This document shows, in pieces, positions 17,589-25,626 of a stretch of DNA of 64,000 bases. This DNA comes from Candidatus Dormiibacterota bacterium. GTDB lineage: Bacteria; Chloroflexota; Dormibacteria; Aeolococcales; Aeolococcaceae. The stretch spans positions 1 through 64,000 of the forward strand of contig PLZA01000020.1 in NCBI GenBank assembly GCA_003153505.1, read 5' to 3'. The translations under genes and the position numbers were made by a program. The stretch's first letter is position 1, and each line of letters opens with the position of its first letter. Under the pieces are notes generated by a model that was given only the letters and a program-made list of their open reading frames with translations, did no database searches and had not been told where the DNA came from.

Positions 17589-17932
17589 GTCCGGGCTCGG
17601 AGTTGGACCGATCGCGACGCCGTGCTCATCGCCGATGACAGAGCGGCACGAAGGCTCACGAAGGGCATCTCGGTGGCCCGTCCGGGCAGGCTCACGACCA
17701 TGTCGAGCCCGGGGTGGTCGACCAGAACCGGTGCGATCGCAGCCCGGAGCCGGCGTCGCGCGCGATTCCGGCTCACCGCGCCGGTGGCGCCGGGCACAGC
17801 GAACGCCACCCGCGCAACCGCCGATTCACCAGGAAGGGCGCGGATGCGAACAGCACCCGAGCGAGCCTCGCTCCCGGACTCCCGCACCGCCGCAATCCGG
17901 CGTCGCCCGGGAAGGCGATGCCGCGGGTTCAT
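17585..17932 (-). CDS. rnpA: Ribonuclease P protein component
   Basis: 115 residues from ATG 17932, which overlaps the rpmH stop (ATGA). It has the [10 protein letters not shown] opening and the RNR motif ([13 protein letters not shown]) that contacts the RNase P RNA. The central segment is more diverged than usual; the FxxVxxxGRR region is replaced by [13 protein letters not shown]. Gene order and RNR motif make the call safe. Confidence 0.9.
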   Translation of the reverse strand: MNPRHRLPGRRRIAAVRESGSEARSGAVRIRALPGESAVARVAFAVPGATGAVSRNRARRRLRAAIAPVLVDHPGLDMVVSLPGRATEMPFVSLRAALSSAMSTASRSVQLRART

Positions 17933-18075
17933 CGCGTGGGAGCCGGAGTCAGGCGCTTGCGGCCCTTGCGACGGCGTGCCTTGAGCACCTGGCGCCCGCC
18001 CGGCGTCGCCATACGTATGCGAAAGCCGTGCGTCTTGCGCCGGTAGCGCTTCTTGGGTTGGTACGTCCGCTTGAT
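17929..18075 (-). CDS. rpmH: Ribosomal protein bL34 with an ATC start codon
   Basis: 48 residues. The reading [20 protein letters not shown] then [21 protein letters not shown] is unmistakable L34. The codon before KRTYQP, where every homolog has Met, is ATC (18073-18075). In frame upstream there is GGA GAG ACG GCC, with no ATG, GTG or TTG, and GGAGAG at 8 nt spacing is a good Shine-Dalgarno sequence for initiation at the ATC. The only internal ATG (codon 22) would remove half of this essential protein. Confidence 0.92.
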   Translation of the reverse strand: MKRTYQPKKRYRRKTHGFRIRMATPGGRQVLKARRRKGRKRLTPAPTR

Positions 18076-18147
18076 GGCCGTCTCTCCGAGACCTGATCGC
18101 GTCGGGGGCGCTCGAGGCGCCGCTGAGCCCGACGGGGTTGCGTCGCG

Positions 18148-18156
18148 AGTATACCA
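18148..18156 (-). promoter_or_regulatory. Extended -10 promoter of the rpmH-rnpA-yidD-yidC-jag operon
   Basis: Read on the minus strand: TGG then TATACT, an extended -10 (TGN-TATACT). Transcription would start near 18141, leaving a 65-nt leader with a Shine-Dalgarno sequence before rpmH. Confidence 0.6.
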
Positions 18157-18232
18157 AGGCAGCGGTCGACCGCCCTTCCTCTGGCTGGTGTTGCCGGCGC
18201 GAGATCACAGGACCGTGGTGCGCTCGCTCCGC

Positions 18233-18261
18233 TTGTGACCGGGGCCGCGCATTGTTAGACT
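18233..18261 (+). promoter_or_regulatory. dnaA promoter
   Basis: TTGTGA (18233-18238) and TAGACT (18256-18261) separated by exactly 17 bp. The expected start is near 18268, about 134 nt before dnaA, so the DnaA boxes at 18336-18366 lie in the leader, suited to autoregulation. Confidence 0.6.
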
Positions 18262-18335
18262 CCCCAGGCTGCAGCGGGAGCGGGAAGCCCTTCCATTCGT
18301 CCTACCAAGCCCCCCGGCCACCAGCGGCCATGCGT

Positions 18336-18366
18336 TTATCCACTGATGTGCAGAAGCTGTGGATAA
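18336..18366. other. Paired DnaA boxes upstream of dnaA (part of oriC)
   Basis: TTATCCACT (18336-18344, plus) and a perfect TTATCCACA on the minus strand (18358-18366) face each other 13 bp apart. The whole 18076-18401 gap between rpmH and dnaA has no gene; besides the two promoters it holds these boxes. Together with 19842-20084 it forms a bipartite origin candidate flanking dnaA. Confidence 0.7.
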
Positions 18367-18401
18367 CTGCGCTGTGTTAGGTAGGCCAAGGCGAGGAACG
18401 A

Positions 18402-19841
18402 GTGGATCGAACAGTCGGAGTCGGAGTCGTCGGTGATCAGGCGCCACGCGTCGAACCCCTCATGGAAAGTGGGAACTCGACCGCGAGCATGGACCCTCAG
18501 CAGCTGTGGCAGGTCGCCCAGGAGGAACTCCGGTTCCAGGTGGTTCGCCCGGGGTACGAGGCGTGGCTCGCCAACGCGGTGCTCGTGGACTCCGACGGGC
18601 ACACCTTCACCGTGGGCGTGCCGACCATTTTCGCCCGTGACTGGGTCAGCGAGCGCTACGTCCCGCTGATCCGCGAAACCCTCTCCGGGGTGCTGGGGCG
18701 CGATTGCGAGGTCATCATCACCGTCGACCCGGAGCGATCCCCACCCCCTGAGGCGCCGCCGCACATCCCGGATCCGACGTACACGCATGTCAGCGAACCC
18801 GAGGACGGCGCCAACGACTCCCGGCTGAACCCGGCGTTCACCTTCAGCACCTTCGTGGTCGGGAACGCCAGCCGCTTCGCCCACGCCGCCTGTCGGGCCG
18901 TCGCCGAGGCGCCGGGCAAGGCCTACAACCCGCTGTTCCTCTACGGGGGCGTCGGTCTGGGCAAGACCCACCTCATGCATGCGATCGGTCACGCGGTCCG
19001 CGAGACGCACCCGAACGCGAAGGTGGCGTACGTGACCTCCGAGAAGTTCATGAACGAGATGGTGGCTTCGATCGTCGAGAACCGCCCGGCAGAATTCCGG
19101 ATGCGCTACCGCGGGGTCGATGTCCTGCTCATCGACGACATCCAGTTCCTGGCCGGCAAGGATCACACCCGAGAGGAGTTCTTCCACACGTTCAACGCGT
19201 TGCAGGAATTCCAGAAGCAGATCGTGGTGAGCAGCGACCGGCCGCCCAAGGACATCCCCACCCTCGAGGATCGCCTGCGGAGCCGGTTCGAGGGAGGGCT
19301 GATGGCGGACATCCAGCCCCCCGATTTCGAGACCCGCCTGGCGATCCTGACCACCAAGCTCGGGCCCTACAGCAAGCTCGTGCCCGACGAGGTCTGCTCG
19401 TTCATCGCTCATCGCATCCAGAAGAACATCCGCGAGCTCGAGGGTGCCCTCATCCGGGTGCTCGCCCACGCTTCGATCAACGGCCAGCAGATCACGCTCG
19501 AGACCGCGCAGCAGATCCTGCGCGACGTCATCCCCGTGCAGGACTCCACCCCGGTGAGCATCGAGACCATCCAGTTCACTGTCGCCGCGCATTACGCCAT
19601 CTCGGTCGAGGAGATGAAGGGCAAGCGTCGCGACAAGAACATCGTCTTTCCGCGTCAGGTCGCGATGTACATCATTCGCGAGGCGACGGAGTCATCGCTC
19701 CCGGTCATCGGCAGCGCCTTCGGCGGTCGGGACCACACCACAGCGCTGCACGCGATCGAAAAGATCACCGAGCTCATGCGTGAGGACGTGCGCCTCCAGG
19801 GCGAGGTGCGAGCGATCCGCGAACAGCTGCACAACCGTTGA
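18402..19841 (+). CDS. dnaA: Chromosomal replication initiator DnaA
   Basis: 479 residues from GTG 18402, chosen for the GAGGAA sequence 5 nt upstream; ATGs at 18462 and 18489 are alternatives, the last giving the common MDPQQLWQ start. Domain I is at about 30-105, then a short linker. The AAA+ domain shows Walker A GGVGLGKTH, Walker B VLLIDDIQFLAGK and the RLRSRFEGG arginine-finger box. Domain IV ends with the DNA-binding signature GGRDHTTALHAIEKI. It binds the boxes flanking the gene and unwinds oriC. Confidence 0.97.
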   Translation: MDRTVGVGVVGDQAPRVEPLMESGNSTASMDPQQLWQVAQEELRFQVVRPGYEAWLANAVLVDSDGHTFTVGVPTIFARDWVSERYVPLIRETLSGVLGRDCEVIITVDPERSPPPEAPPHIPDPTYTHVSEPEDGANDSRLNPAFTFSTFVVGNASRFAHAACRAVAEAPGKAYNPLFLYGGVGLGKTHLMHAIGHAVRETHPNAKVAYVTSEKFMNEMVASIVENRPAEFRMRYRGVDVLLIDDIQFLAGKDHTREEFFHTFNALQEFQKQIVVSSDRPPKDIPTLEDRLRSRFEGGLMADIQPPDFETRLAILTTKLGPYSKLVPDEVCSFIAHRIQKNIRELEGALIRVLAHASINGQQITLETAQQILRDVIPVQDSTPVSIETIQFTVAAHYAISVEEMKGKRRDKNIVFPRQVAMYIIREATESSLPVIGSAFGGRDHTTALHAIEKITELMREDVRLQGEVRAIREQLHNR

Positions 19842-19870
19842 CAACCCTGTTCCCGGAGCCCGGGACGGCA

Positions 19871-19936
19871 TGTGGACAAAGTGCGCAACCGCGCGTCCGG
19901 TGGACAACCGGTGCGCAACCCATGCCACTTGCGCAC
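19871..19936. repeat. Repeat cluster with DnaA boxes in the dnaA-dnaN gap
   Basis: Two DnaA-like boxes on the minus strand (TTGTCCACA at 19871-19879, TTGTCCACC at 19899-19907) each precede a GTGCGCAACC decamer (19881-19890 and 19911-19920), making a 30-bp direct repeat. A third, inverted copy TTGCGCAC is at 19929-19936. This ordered array in the dnaA-dnaN gap is a good oriC element; the GTGCGCAA word may bind another initiator-regulator. Confidence 0.65.
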
Positions 19937-20052
19937 AGGCCGGCGACGGCTGCGGGGCGGCGATGAGATCGCTTTTCGGGTTGTCCCCCATGTCCCCACC
20001 ACTACATCGTCTACTGATCTCTAGACTCTGCAGGTCATACTCATTGAGTCTG

Positions 20053-20088
20053 GTGATAACGCAGCCTCCAGAGAGGAATCGTCCATGA
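20053..20088 (+). CDS. Possible 11-codon leader ORF overlapping the dnaN start
   Basis: GTG 20053 to TGA 20086-20088 encodes MITQPPERNRP; its stop overlaps the dnaN ATG as ATGA. A CATACT hexamer ends 11 nt upstream, so the predicted leader is only a few bases. dnaN also has its own GAGAGGA ribosome site inside this ORF. The same architecture recurs at 34351, 42990 and 52399. Confidence 0.3.
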   Translation: MITQPPERNRP

Positions 20089-21200
20089 AAGCGACCGTCT
20101 CGTCCTCGACACTCAGTGGTGCTCTCGGGCTTGTGTCCCGTGCGGTCTCACCCAGGTCAACGCTGCCCGTGCTGAGCAATGTGTTGCTCGAGACCGGAGT
20201 GGATGGTCTTCGGGTGACGGCTACCAATCTCGATCTGACGATCTCGGTCGCGGTCCCGGCGACAGTGCTCGAGGAGGGGCGGATCACCGTGCCGGCGCGG
20301 CTCCTCGGCGAATTCGTCGCATCACTGGGTGACGCTCCGTGCACGATGGAGCTGGAGCCGACGACGCAGGTGTTGAAACTCGCCGGAGGCGTCCACCGCG
20401 CAAACGTCCACGGTATCGACGCCGTCGAATTCCCACCGCTCCCGACACGGGACACCGAGACGGCGATCGAGGTCGACGCGATCACGTTGCAGAACGCGAT
20501 CACGCAAACGGTGATGGCGGCGAGCTCCGACGAGGCGTCGCCGGTGCTCACCGGCGTGCTACTCCAGATGGAGGGCAACCGGCTCACGCTCGCGGCGACG
20601 GACCGCCACCGTCTCGCTGTCAAGACCATCGATGTGACCGTCCATGGCGCACCGCCGGTGACGTCGGTGATCGTTCCGTCCCGGCATCTCTCCGAGGTCG
20701 CACGCGCGGTCAATCCCAACCGTCCGACGGTCGGCATCGCCTTCGCCCACGCGCGCAACCAGGTGTTCTTCACGCTCAAGGATGTCGAGATCTCATCGCG
20801 CCTCATCGAAGGGACATATCCAAATTACAACCAGGTGATTCCCGGTGAGTCGACGACAACGGTGAGCCTTTCGACGGCTTCATTGCTGCGCGAGGCGAAG
20901 ACGGCGGCGGTGCTCGCGCGTGACGCCGCAAACCCGGTTCGCCTGCGCATCGGTGATGGCACGCTGACGTTGCTCGCGCAGACAGCGGAGGTCGGTGACG
21001 ACGAAGCGCCGCTCACCGCCAACGTCCAGGGCGACGACGTGCAGATCGCCTTCAATGCGCGCTATATGCTGGACGCGTTGTCGGCGCTCGACTCTGACGA
21101 GGTGCAGCTTTCCTTCAACGGCTCGCTGCAGCCGGGAGTCATCCGTCCCGTGGGCAAGGACGACTACCTCTGCATCATCATGCCGGTGCGGGTCGCCTGA
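20085..21200 (+). CDS. dnaN: DNA polymerase III beta sliding clamp
   Basis: 371 residues, three clamp domains. MKATVSSSTLSGALGLVSRAVSPRSTLPVLSNVLLE (in part) and the C-terminal PGVIRPVGKDDYLCIIMPVR are typical. The ring tethers polymerase III to DNA. It is downstream of dnaA in the usual order. It meets dciA tail to tail 3 bp away, so unlike most relatives recF does not follow it. Confidence 0.97.
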   Translation: MKATVSSSTLSGALGLVSRAVSPRSTLPVLSNVLLETGVDGLRVTATNLDLTISVAVPATVLEEGRITVPARLLGEFVASLGDAPCTMELEPTTQVLKLAGGVHRANVHGIDAVEFPPLPTRDTETAIEVDAITLQNAITQTVMAASSDEASPVLTGVLLQMEGNRLTLAATDRHRLAVKTIDVTVHGAPPVTSVIVPSRHLSEVARAVNPNRPTVGIAFAHARNQVFFTLKDVEISSRLIEGTYPNYNQVIPGESTTTVSLSTASLLREAKTAAVLARDAANPVRLRIGDGTLTLLAQTAEVGDDEAPLTANVQGDDVQIAFNARYMLDALSALDSDEVQLSFNGSLQPGVIRPVGKDDYLCIIMPVRVA

Positions 21201-21203
21201 CGT

Positions 21204-21491
21204 TCACATCGCCTTGAAACGGATGCGGCGCACGAGGTCCTGGCCGACCCGCTGATTCAGTGCCTCGATGACCCGGGGCGCGTCCATCTGGAGTTGATGC
21301 GCAAGTGCGCTGTTGGTAGTGGCGATCACCAGCACGCCGCGATCCAGCCGCTCCGCGCGGCACAGGGCGGCGAGTCCATCACCGACGACTTCGGCCAGCG
21401 CGAGACGCAGCCGCTCCTCGCGCACCTGAACGCGGACGCCCAACCCGCGCAGCGCTGGGTCGATGATGTCGGAGAGGCGCTGCTCGGTCAT
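21204..21491 (-). CDS. dciA: DciA (DUF721), replicative helicase operator
   Basis: A 95-residue DUF721 protein: basic N-terminal region around LRGLGVRVQVREERLRLALAEVVG, then GVLVIATTNSALAHQLQMDAPRVIEALNQRVG in two blocks and a closing VRRIRF. DciA loads or regulates DnaB in bacteria lacking DnaC/DnaI. ATG shares one base with the recF stop (TGATG), so the two are coupled. Confidence 0.88.
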   Translation of the reverse strand: MTEQRLSDIIDPALRGLGVRVQVREERLRLALAEVVGDGLAALCRAERLDRGVLVIATTNSALAHQLQMDAPRVIEALNQRVGQDLVRRIRFKAM

Positions 21492-22687
21492 CAGCGTTCG
21501 TCCTGGGTGACCACGCCGCCGTGCACGGTGAAGTGGAGCACCTCCTTGAAACCGGCTACCTCGGTGAGCGGTTCGGTGGTGGTCACCAGCACCTGGTGTG
21601 CTCCGGCTGCAAGGAGGGCGAGCAGGCGCCCGCGTCGCTCGGGATCGAGCTCGCTGAGCACATCATCGAGAAGGATGACCGGCGCGACGCCGGCGCGGTC
21701 CTGCAGGTACCGGACCTCGGCGAGCTTGCACGCCAGCACGATGCTTCGCTGCTGTCCCTGTGATGCGGTTCCCCGCGCGGCGCGGCCATCGAGGTCGAAC
21801 GCGACATCGTCGCGGTGAGGACCCGCGAGCGTCATACCCCGAGCGACCTCCTCGGTGCCCCGCTCGCGAAGGGTGTCGAGAAGGACCCGCTCGGCGGCAT
21901 CCACGGAATCCGGAATCGAGTCGACGTGGACGGGCGCGTAGCGCAGCGTGATGCGTTCACGCTGGCCGCTCAGATCGTGCAGCGACTGCGCTGCAAGCGG
22001 AGCCAGCGCATCGACGAGTCGCGAGCGAGCCACACTGAGCCAGGCGCCGTGGTGGGCGAGCTCGGTCGTGAAACTGTTCAGGGAGTCGGGTGCCCCGCCA
22101 CCCACGCGGAGCTGATGGAGCAGCGCATTGCGTTGCTCGAGCACACGGCGATATCGCGACATGTGCGCCACCGCCTGCTGGTCAGTCTGGGCGAGGATCA
22201 CATCGAGGAAGCGCCGGCGTCCGTCGGGCCCACCGCGCACGAGGGCGAGGTCCTCGGGCCAGAAGAGCACGACGGGGCACACCCCGAGCATCGCGCGCGC
22301 CGGACGCGGCTTGGCGTCCACCGCGGTGACCCGTGAGACCCGAGCGGTCGACGGGTCTCGTTGAAACCTGACCGAGAGCGTCACACCCGCAGGAGGGCGT
22401 GACACATCCGCCTCGGCCAGCGCCGCGTCCTCGCTCCAGCGGAGGAGATCGCCGCTGCTCGTCGTCCGCGGCGACCGCGTCAGTGCGAGGGTTGCGATCG
22501 CCTCGAGCAGGTTCGTCTTGCCTTGTGCGTTTTGGCCATGAATGACATTGAGTCCCGGACCGAAGTGGACGGTCGCCTCGGCATAGTTTCGAAAGCAGTG
22601 GACGCGCAGGCGGGTGATCGTGCATCGCGGTGCGGGCGTCGCAGCGGGCTCCGCCACGACGTCGACAGATGGAGCGTCGACGCTCAT
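21491..22687 (-). CDS. recF: RecF recombination/repair ATPase
   Basis: 398 residues. The SMC-like ATPase has Walker A GQNAQGKTNLLEA, the signature SQGQQRS and Walker B VILLDDVLSELDPERR. LRVHCFRNYAEATVHFGPGLNVI is the family opening; about 25 extra residues precede it. It loads RecA at gaps with RecO/RecR. It sits in a leftward operon with dciA downstream and a glycosyltransferase upstream (ATGA overlap), an inversion of the usual dnaA-dnaN-recF order. Confidence 0.95.
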   Translation of the reverse strand: MSVDAPSVDVVAEPAATPAPRCTITRLRVHCFRNYAEATVHFGPGLNVIHGQNAQGKTNLLEAIATLALTRSPRTTSSGDLLRWSEDAALAEADVSRPPAGVTLSVRFQRDPSTARVSRVTAVDAKPRPARAMLGVCPVVLFWPEDLALVRGGPDGRRRFLDVILAQTDQQAVAHMSRYRRVLEQRNALLHQLRVGGGAPDSLNSFTTELAHHGAWLSVARSRLVDALAPLAAQSLHDLSGQRERITLRYAPVHVDSIPDSVDAAERVLLDTLRERGTEEVARGMTLAGPHRDDVAFDLDGRAARGTASQGQQRSIVLACKLAEVRYLQDRAGVAPVILLDDVLSELDPERRGRLLALLAAGAHQVLVTTTEPLTEVAGFKEVLHFTVHGGVVTQDER

Positions 22688-23859
22688 CGCGTGGCTCCGG
22701 CCGACGACCGCGAGGCCGCCGACTCGGCGGCCATCGCTGCGATCAACTCGGCAATGCGCCGGGTTGCGTCAGGCCGTGCTGCCGCCACCACCGCCGCCCG
22801 CATCGTCGCGAGCGCCGCCGACCCAGGCTCGGCGAGCTCGGCAACAGCGTCGACGAGCTGTTCATCGCGCGGGACGTACCTGCCTGCGCCGATGTCCACG
22901 ACCCATTCCACGTTGCCGCGCTCCTGGCCGGGGAGATACCACACCAGCAGGAGCGGCAGCCCGCAGCAGAGCGCCTCGGCGATGGTTCCTGGCCCCGCCT
23001 TCGAGACGACAACATCACTCGCGCGCATCCACTCGGCCATGTTGTTCACGTAGCCGAGCACCGTGACCGGGCGTCCCGCTGCCGTGCGCAAGCCGGTCAG
23101 GGCCGCGCGGGCGCGCTCATTGCGTCCGCAGATGACCACCACGTCCACGTCGAGCGACCCCGCCGCGATCGCCCGCGCATGCTTGACCAGACCTCCCGAT
23201 CCGTCGGCACCGCCGCAGACCAGCACAACGAAGCCGCCGGCGCGCACGCCGAGGCGCTCACGGATGGCGGCGATGCCGGCGGGGTCGCTCGGGAGTTCCG
23301 TGAAACGCCGGTCGACTGCCAGGCCGAAATCGTGACACCGCGACGCGGGAATGCCGGCGCGGCGGCAGTGATCCAGCCCGCCGGGAGACGGCACGACCAC
23401 GGCATCGACGTCCCGGCATGCCCATGCGACGTGGATATCGACGAGGTCGGTGATCACCGTGACCACGGGAATTGTGGGAGACCGGGTGCGTACGGCGCGC
23501 ACGCTGATGTGATTCAGCAGGGGATGGAAGGAGACGACGCAATCTGGCGCGATCCGTTCGACCGCCCCGGCCACCGCCGCGGTCACCGATCGGAGGACGG
23601 TCCTCTCGAGGAGGGCGACAGCAGAACGGCTGTTGGTGGAGTGATACAGACCTCCCCACAGCCATCGCGCGTGCCGCGTGATCGGACCGTAGAGCCCCGC
23701 CGTGCCGCCGATGACCCGTGGCTTGGCACTCGTGAAGGGGTCGAGCGTCGTGATCTCGAATTGATCCGGCGATGTCGCCAGCAACTGGCGTTCGACGGCG
23801 GCTGCCGCAGCGCGATGGCCGCCGCCGGTGTCGGCGATGAGAAAGAGCAGACGCTTCAT
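22684..23859 (-). CDS. MGDG-synthase-like glycosyltransferase (GT28)
   Basis: 391 residues. N-terminal LIADTGGGHRAAAAAVERQL is the acceptor-lipid motif of monogalactosyldiacylglycerol synthase and diglucosyl-diacylglycerol synthases. The C-terminal half carries CGGADGSGG and DVVVSKAGPGTIAEALCCGLPLLL, the GT-B nucleotide-sugar site. It likely glycosylates diacylglycerol at the membrane. Coupled by overlaps to recF downstream and to the lipoprotein gene upstream. Confidence 0.8.
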   Translation of the reverse strand: MKRLLFLIADTGGGHRAAAAAVERQLLATSPDQFEITTLDPFTSAKPRVIGGTAGLYGPITRHARWLWGGLYHSTNSRSAVALLERTVLRSVTAAVAGAVERIAPDCVVSFHPLLNHISVRAVRTRSPTIPVVTVITDLVDIHVAWACRDVDAVVVPSPGGLDHCRRAGIPASRCHDFGLAVDRRFTELPSDPAGIAAIRERLGVRAGGFVVLVCGGADGSGGLVKHARAIAAGSLDVDVVVICGRNERARAALTGLRTAAGRPVTVLGYVNNMAEWMRASDVVVSKAGPGTIAEALCCGLPLLLVWYLPGQERGNVEWVVDIGAGRYVPRDEQLVDAVAELAEPGSAALATMRAAVVAAARPDATRRIAELIAAMAAESAASRSSAGATR

Positions 23860-25562
23860 GCGCTCACGGCCACGGACTCCGCAACCAGCGTTCTCGGCGC
23901 GAATCCGGTGATGGCCAGGACGTTGCTCCCGTCGGCGTTCTCGACATACGCCTGGACGATGCCGTTCGCGTCCGCATTGAGATACACGAGCTGGCGCCCG
24001 GACGGGGCGACCACCGCCGTCGCGAGTGTGCCGGGCCCGGGCCCTGCGGCGACCGGGATCTGTTCATCACCCGCAACACTGACGAGCACGAGGGTGGGGG
24101 TGCCGGCGGCCGGCCGGTTGATGCCGAGCAGCGTGCCGGTCGCGGTGAATCCCACCGGCTGGAGGAACGGATCGAGCAATCGCGGAGCAGACGACGACGG
24201 GCCGATTCCGGCGATCCATGTCCCCTGCGCAGCGGGCGCCGAACGCAGGAATGCGAGCTGAGCGCCGTCCGGTGAGATCGCCGGGAGGCTCGACGCCCCG
24301 GTGACACCGGGCACCGGGTAGCGGGCGAGCACCACTGCATCCGCGAGCTCGAGGTGCTCGATGTCCGAGGTGCCGACGACATCAAGGACGAGCTGCTCGC
24401 CGAGCGGGCTCCAGACGGCCGGCGCAACCAGCTGGTCACCCGCCGGCAGAGAGGTCAGAGTGCTCGTCTCAGGATTGAAGAAGGAGACCTTCCCAGCCCT
24501 CGAGAACGCCAGGGTCGACCCGTCCGGCGACCAGGACGGCAGTGAGGAGTCGGCGAAGCTGGTGATCACGGTCCCGGTTGCTGGATCGAGCACGAGCAGC
24601 ACGGGTCCCGAGGCGGGCACCGTGGTGTCGCGCTCGACGACGGCGAGCCATCCGCCCCCGGGCGCCAGTGCGGCTGCGCCGTAGGTGTAGAGCGGGGCGC
24701 CCGACGCGGCGGCTCCGCATCCCGACGCGCGCGGACAGCGAGGCGCGACGAGCACAGCCTCGGTCGAGATCGGCTCACCTGCCTCGGCGGGAGCCAGCGG
24801 CGACACGAGCACCGTGCTCGCCCCTTCGCCGGGGACCCCTGCCAGCACCACGACATGGGCCCCCGGCGACATGCCGCCGGTCGTGAACGTCGACGTCGCT
24901 CCGGTCACCAGCGGCTGATCGTCGACGTCGGTTGCGTTCGCGGCCACCGTGAGGCTGTAGGTGACGCCCGCCTGCAGGGTGGTGCCCGGGAGCACGACAA
25001 AGCGGGTGGGGTCGCGACGGTTGCGAACCACCACGGTACCCGGCACGGGCGGATTCAAGCTGATCGCGCCCTCGGTCGTCTCCGCAGCCATGGCGGTCGA
25101 GAAGCTCACCGAGATCGGAGTGTCGACGGGCACACCGTGAGAGCCGTCGCCCGGTTGCAGAGCACGGATCACCGGCGCCGGTCCTGTGGTGATCGTCCAG
25201 TGGTGGTCGACGGAGTTGACGACTCCGCCGGGATCGCGAATGCCGCCGGCGAGCGTGAACGTGTACGAGGTGCTGGGCGCGAAGATCGCTCGCGGGTGGA
25301 GGAGCGTGAAGGCGGTGTCCCCCGAGAGCCAGACGATCCGGCAGGGTGCCAGGGGACCGGCATCAAAGGCCGCCTCGAGATCGCAGCCGTGAATCGGGTG
25401 GCTCACCGAGAACCGTCCCTTGACGGATCCGATGACGACCGCCCGGTCGAACTCCACAGTGACTGCAGCGTCGGCGGGGACGCCGACGGCTCCGCGATTG
25501 GGGGTCAGTTGGATGATCTGTGGCGGGCTGCTGAAGCACCCCGACAGGGAGGCGCACAGCAC
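23856..25562 (-). CDS. Lipoprotein with Ig-like (Big_5) domains and a TolB-like propeller
   Basis: A lipobox LSGC with preceding hydrophobic ALWAAAGVLCAS marks a lipoprotein. Then follow two SbsA/Big_5-type Ig domains (PNRGAVGVPADAAVTVEFDRAV; PGDGSHGVPVDTPISVSFSTAM), and a C-terminal beta-propeller-like half with repeated SPDGSTLAFSR, SPDGAQLAFLR and APSGRQLVYLN motifs. The signal peptide extends to about 25615, but the only standard start near it is GTG 25562, inside the hydrophobic core; coordinates here use that codon. Upstream starts lie deep in the DUF4388 gene. Probable extracytoplasmic binding or sensing protein. Confidence 0.7.
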   Translation of the reverse strand: MLCASLSGCFSSPPQIIQLTPNRGAVGVPADAAVTVEFDRAVVIGSVKGRFSVSHPIHGCDLEAAFDAGPLAPCRIVWLSGDTAFTLLHPRAIFAPSTSYTFTLAGGIRDPGGVVNSVDHHWTITTGPAPVIRALQPGDGSHGVPVDTPISVSFSTAMAAETTEGAISLNPPVPGTVVVRNRRDPTRFVVLPGTTLQAGVTYSLTVAANATDVDDQPLVTGATSTFTTGGMSPGAHVVVLAGVPGEGASTVLVSPLAPAEAGEPISTEAVLVAPRCPRASGCGAAASGAPLYTYGAAALAPGGGWLAVVERDTTVPASGPVLLVLDPATGTVITSFADSSLPSWSPDGSTLAFSRAGKVSFFNPETSTLTSLPAGDQLVAPAVWSPLGEQLVLDVVGTSDIEHLELADAVVLARYPVPGVTGASSLPAISPDGAQLAFLRSAPAAQGTWIAGIGPSSSAPRLLDPFLQPVGFTATGTLLGINRPAAGTPTLVLVSVAGDEQIPVAAGPGPGTLATAVVAPSGRQLVYLNADANGIVQAYVENADGSNVLAITGFAPRTLVAESVAVSA

Positions 25563-25626
25563 CCCCGCGGCAGCCCAGAGTGCGGTCCGGCGCGCGCCGC
25601 CGGCGAGACGGGGGCGCCCGGCCGGG

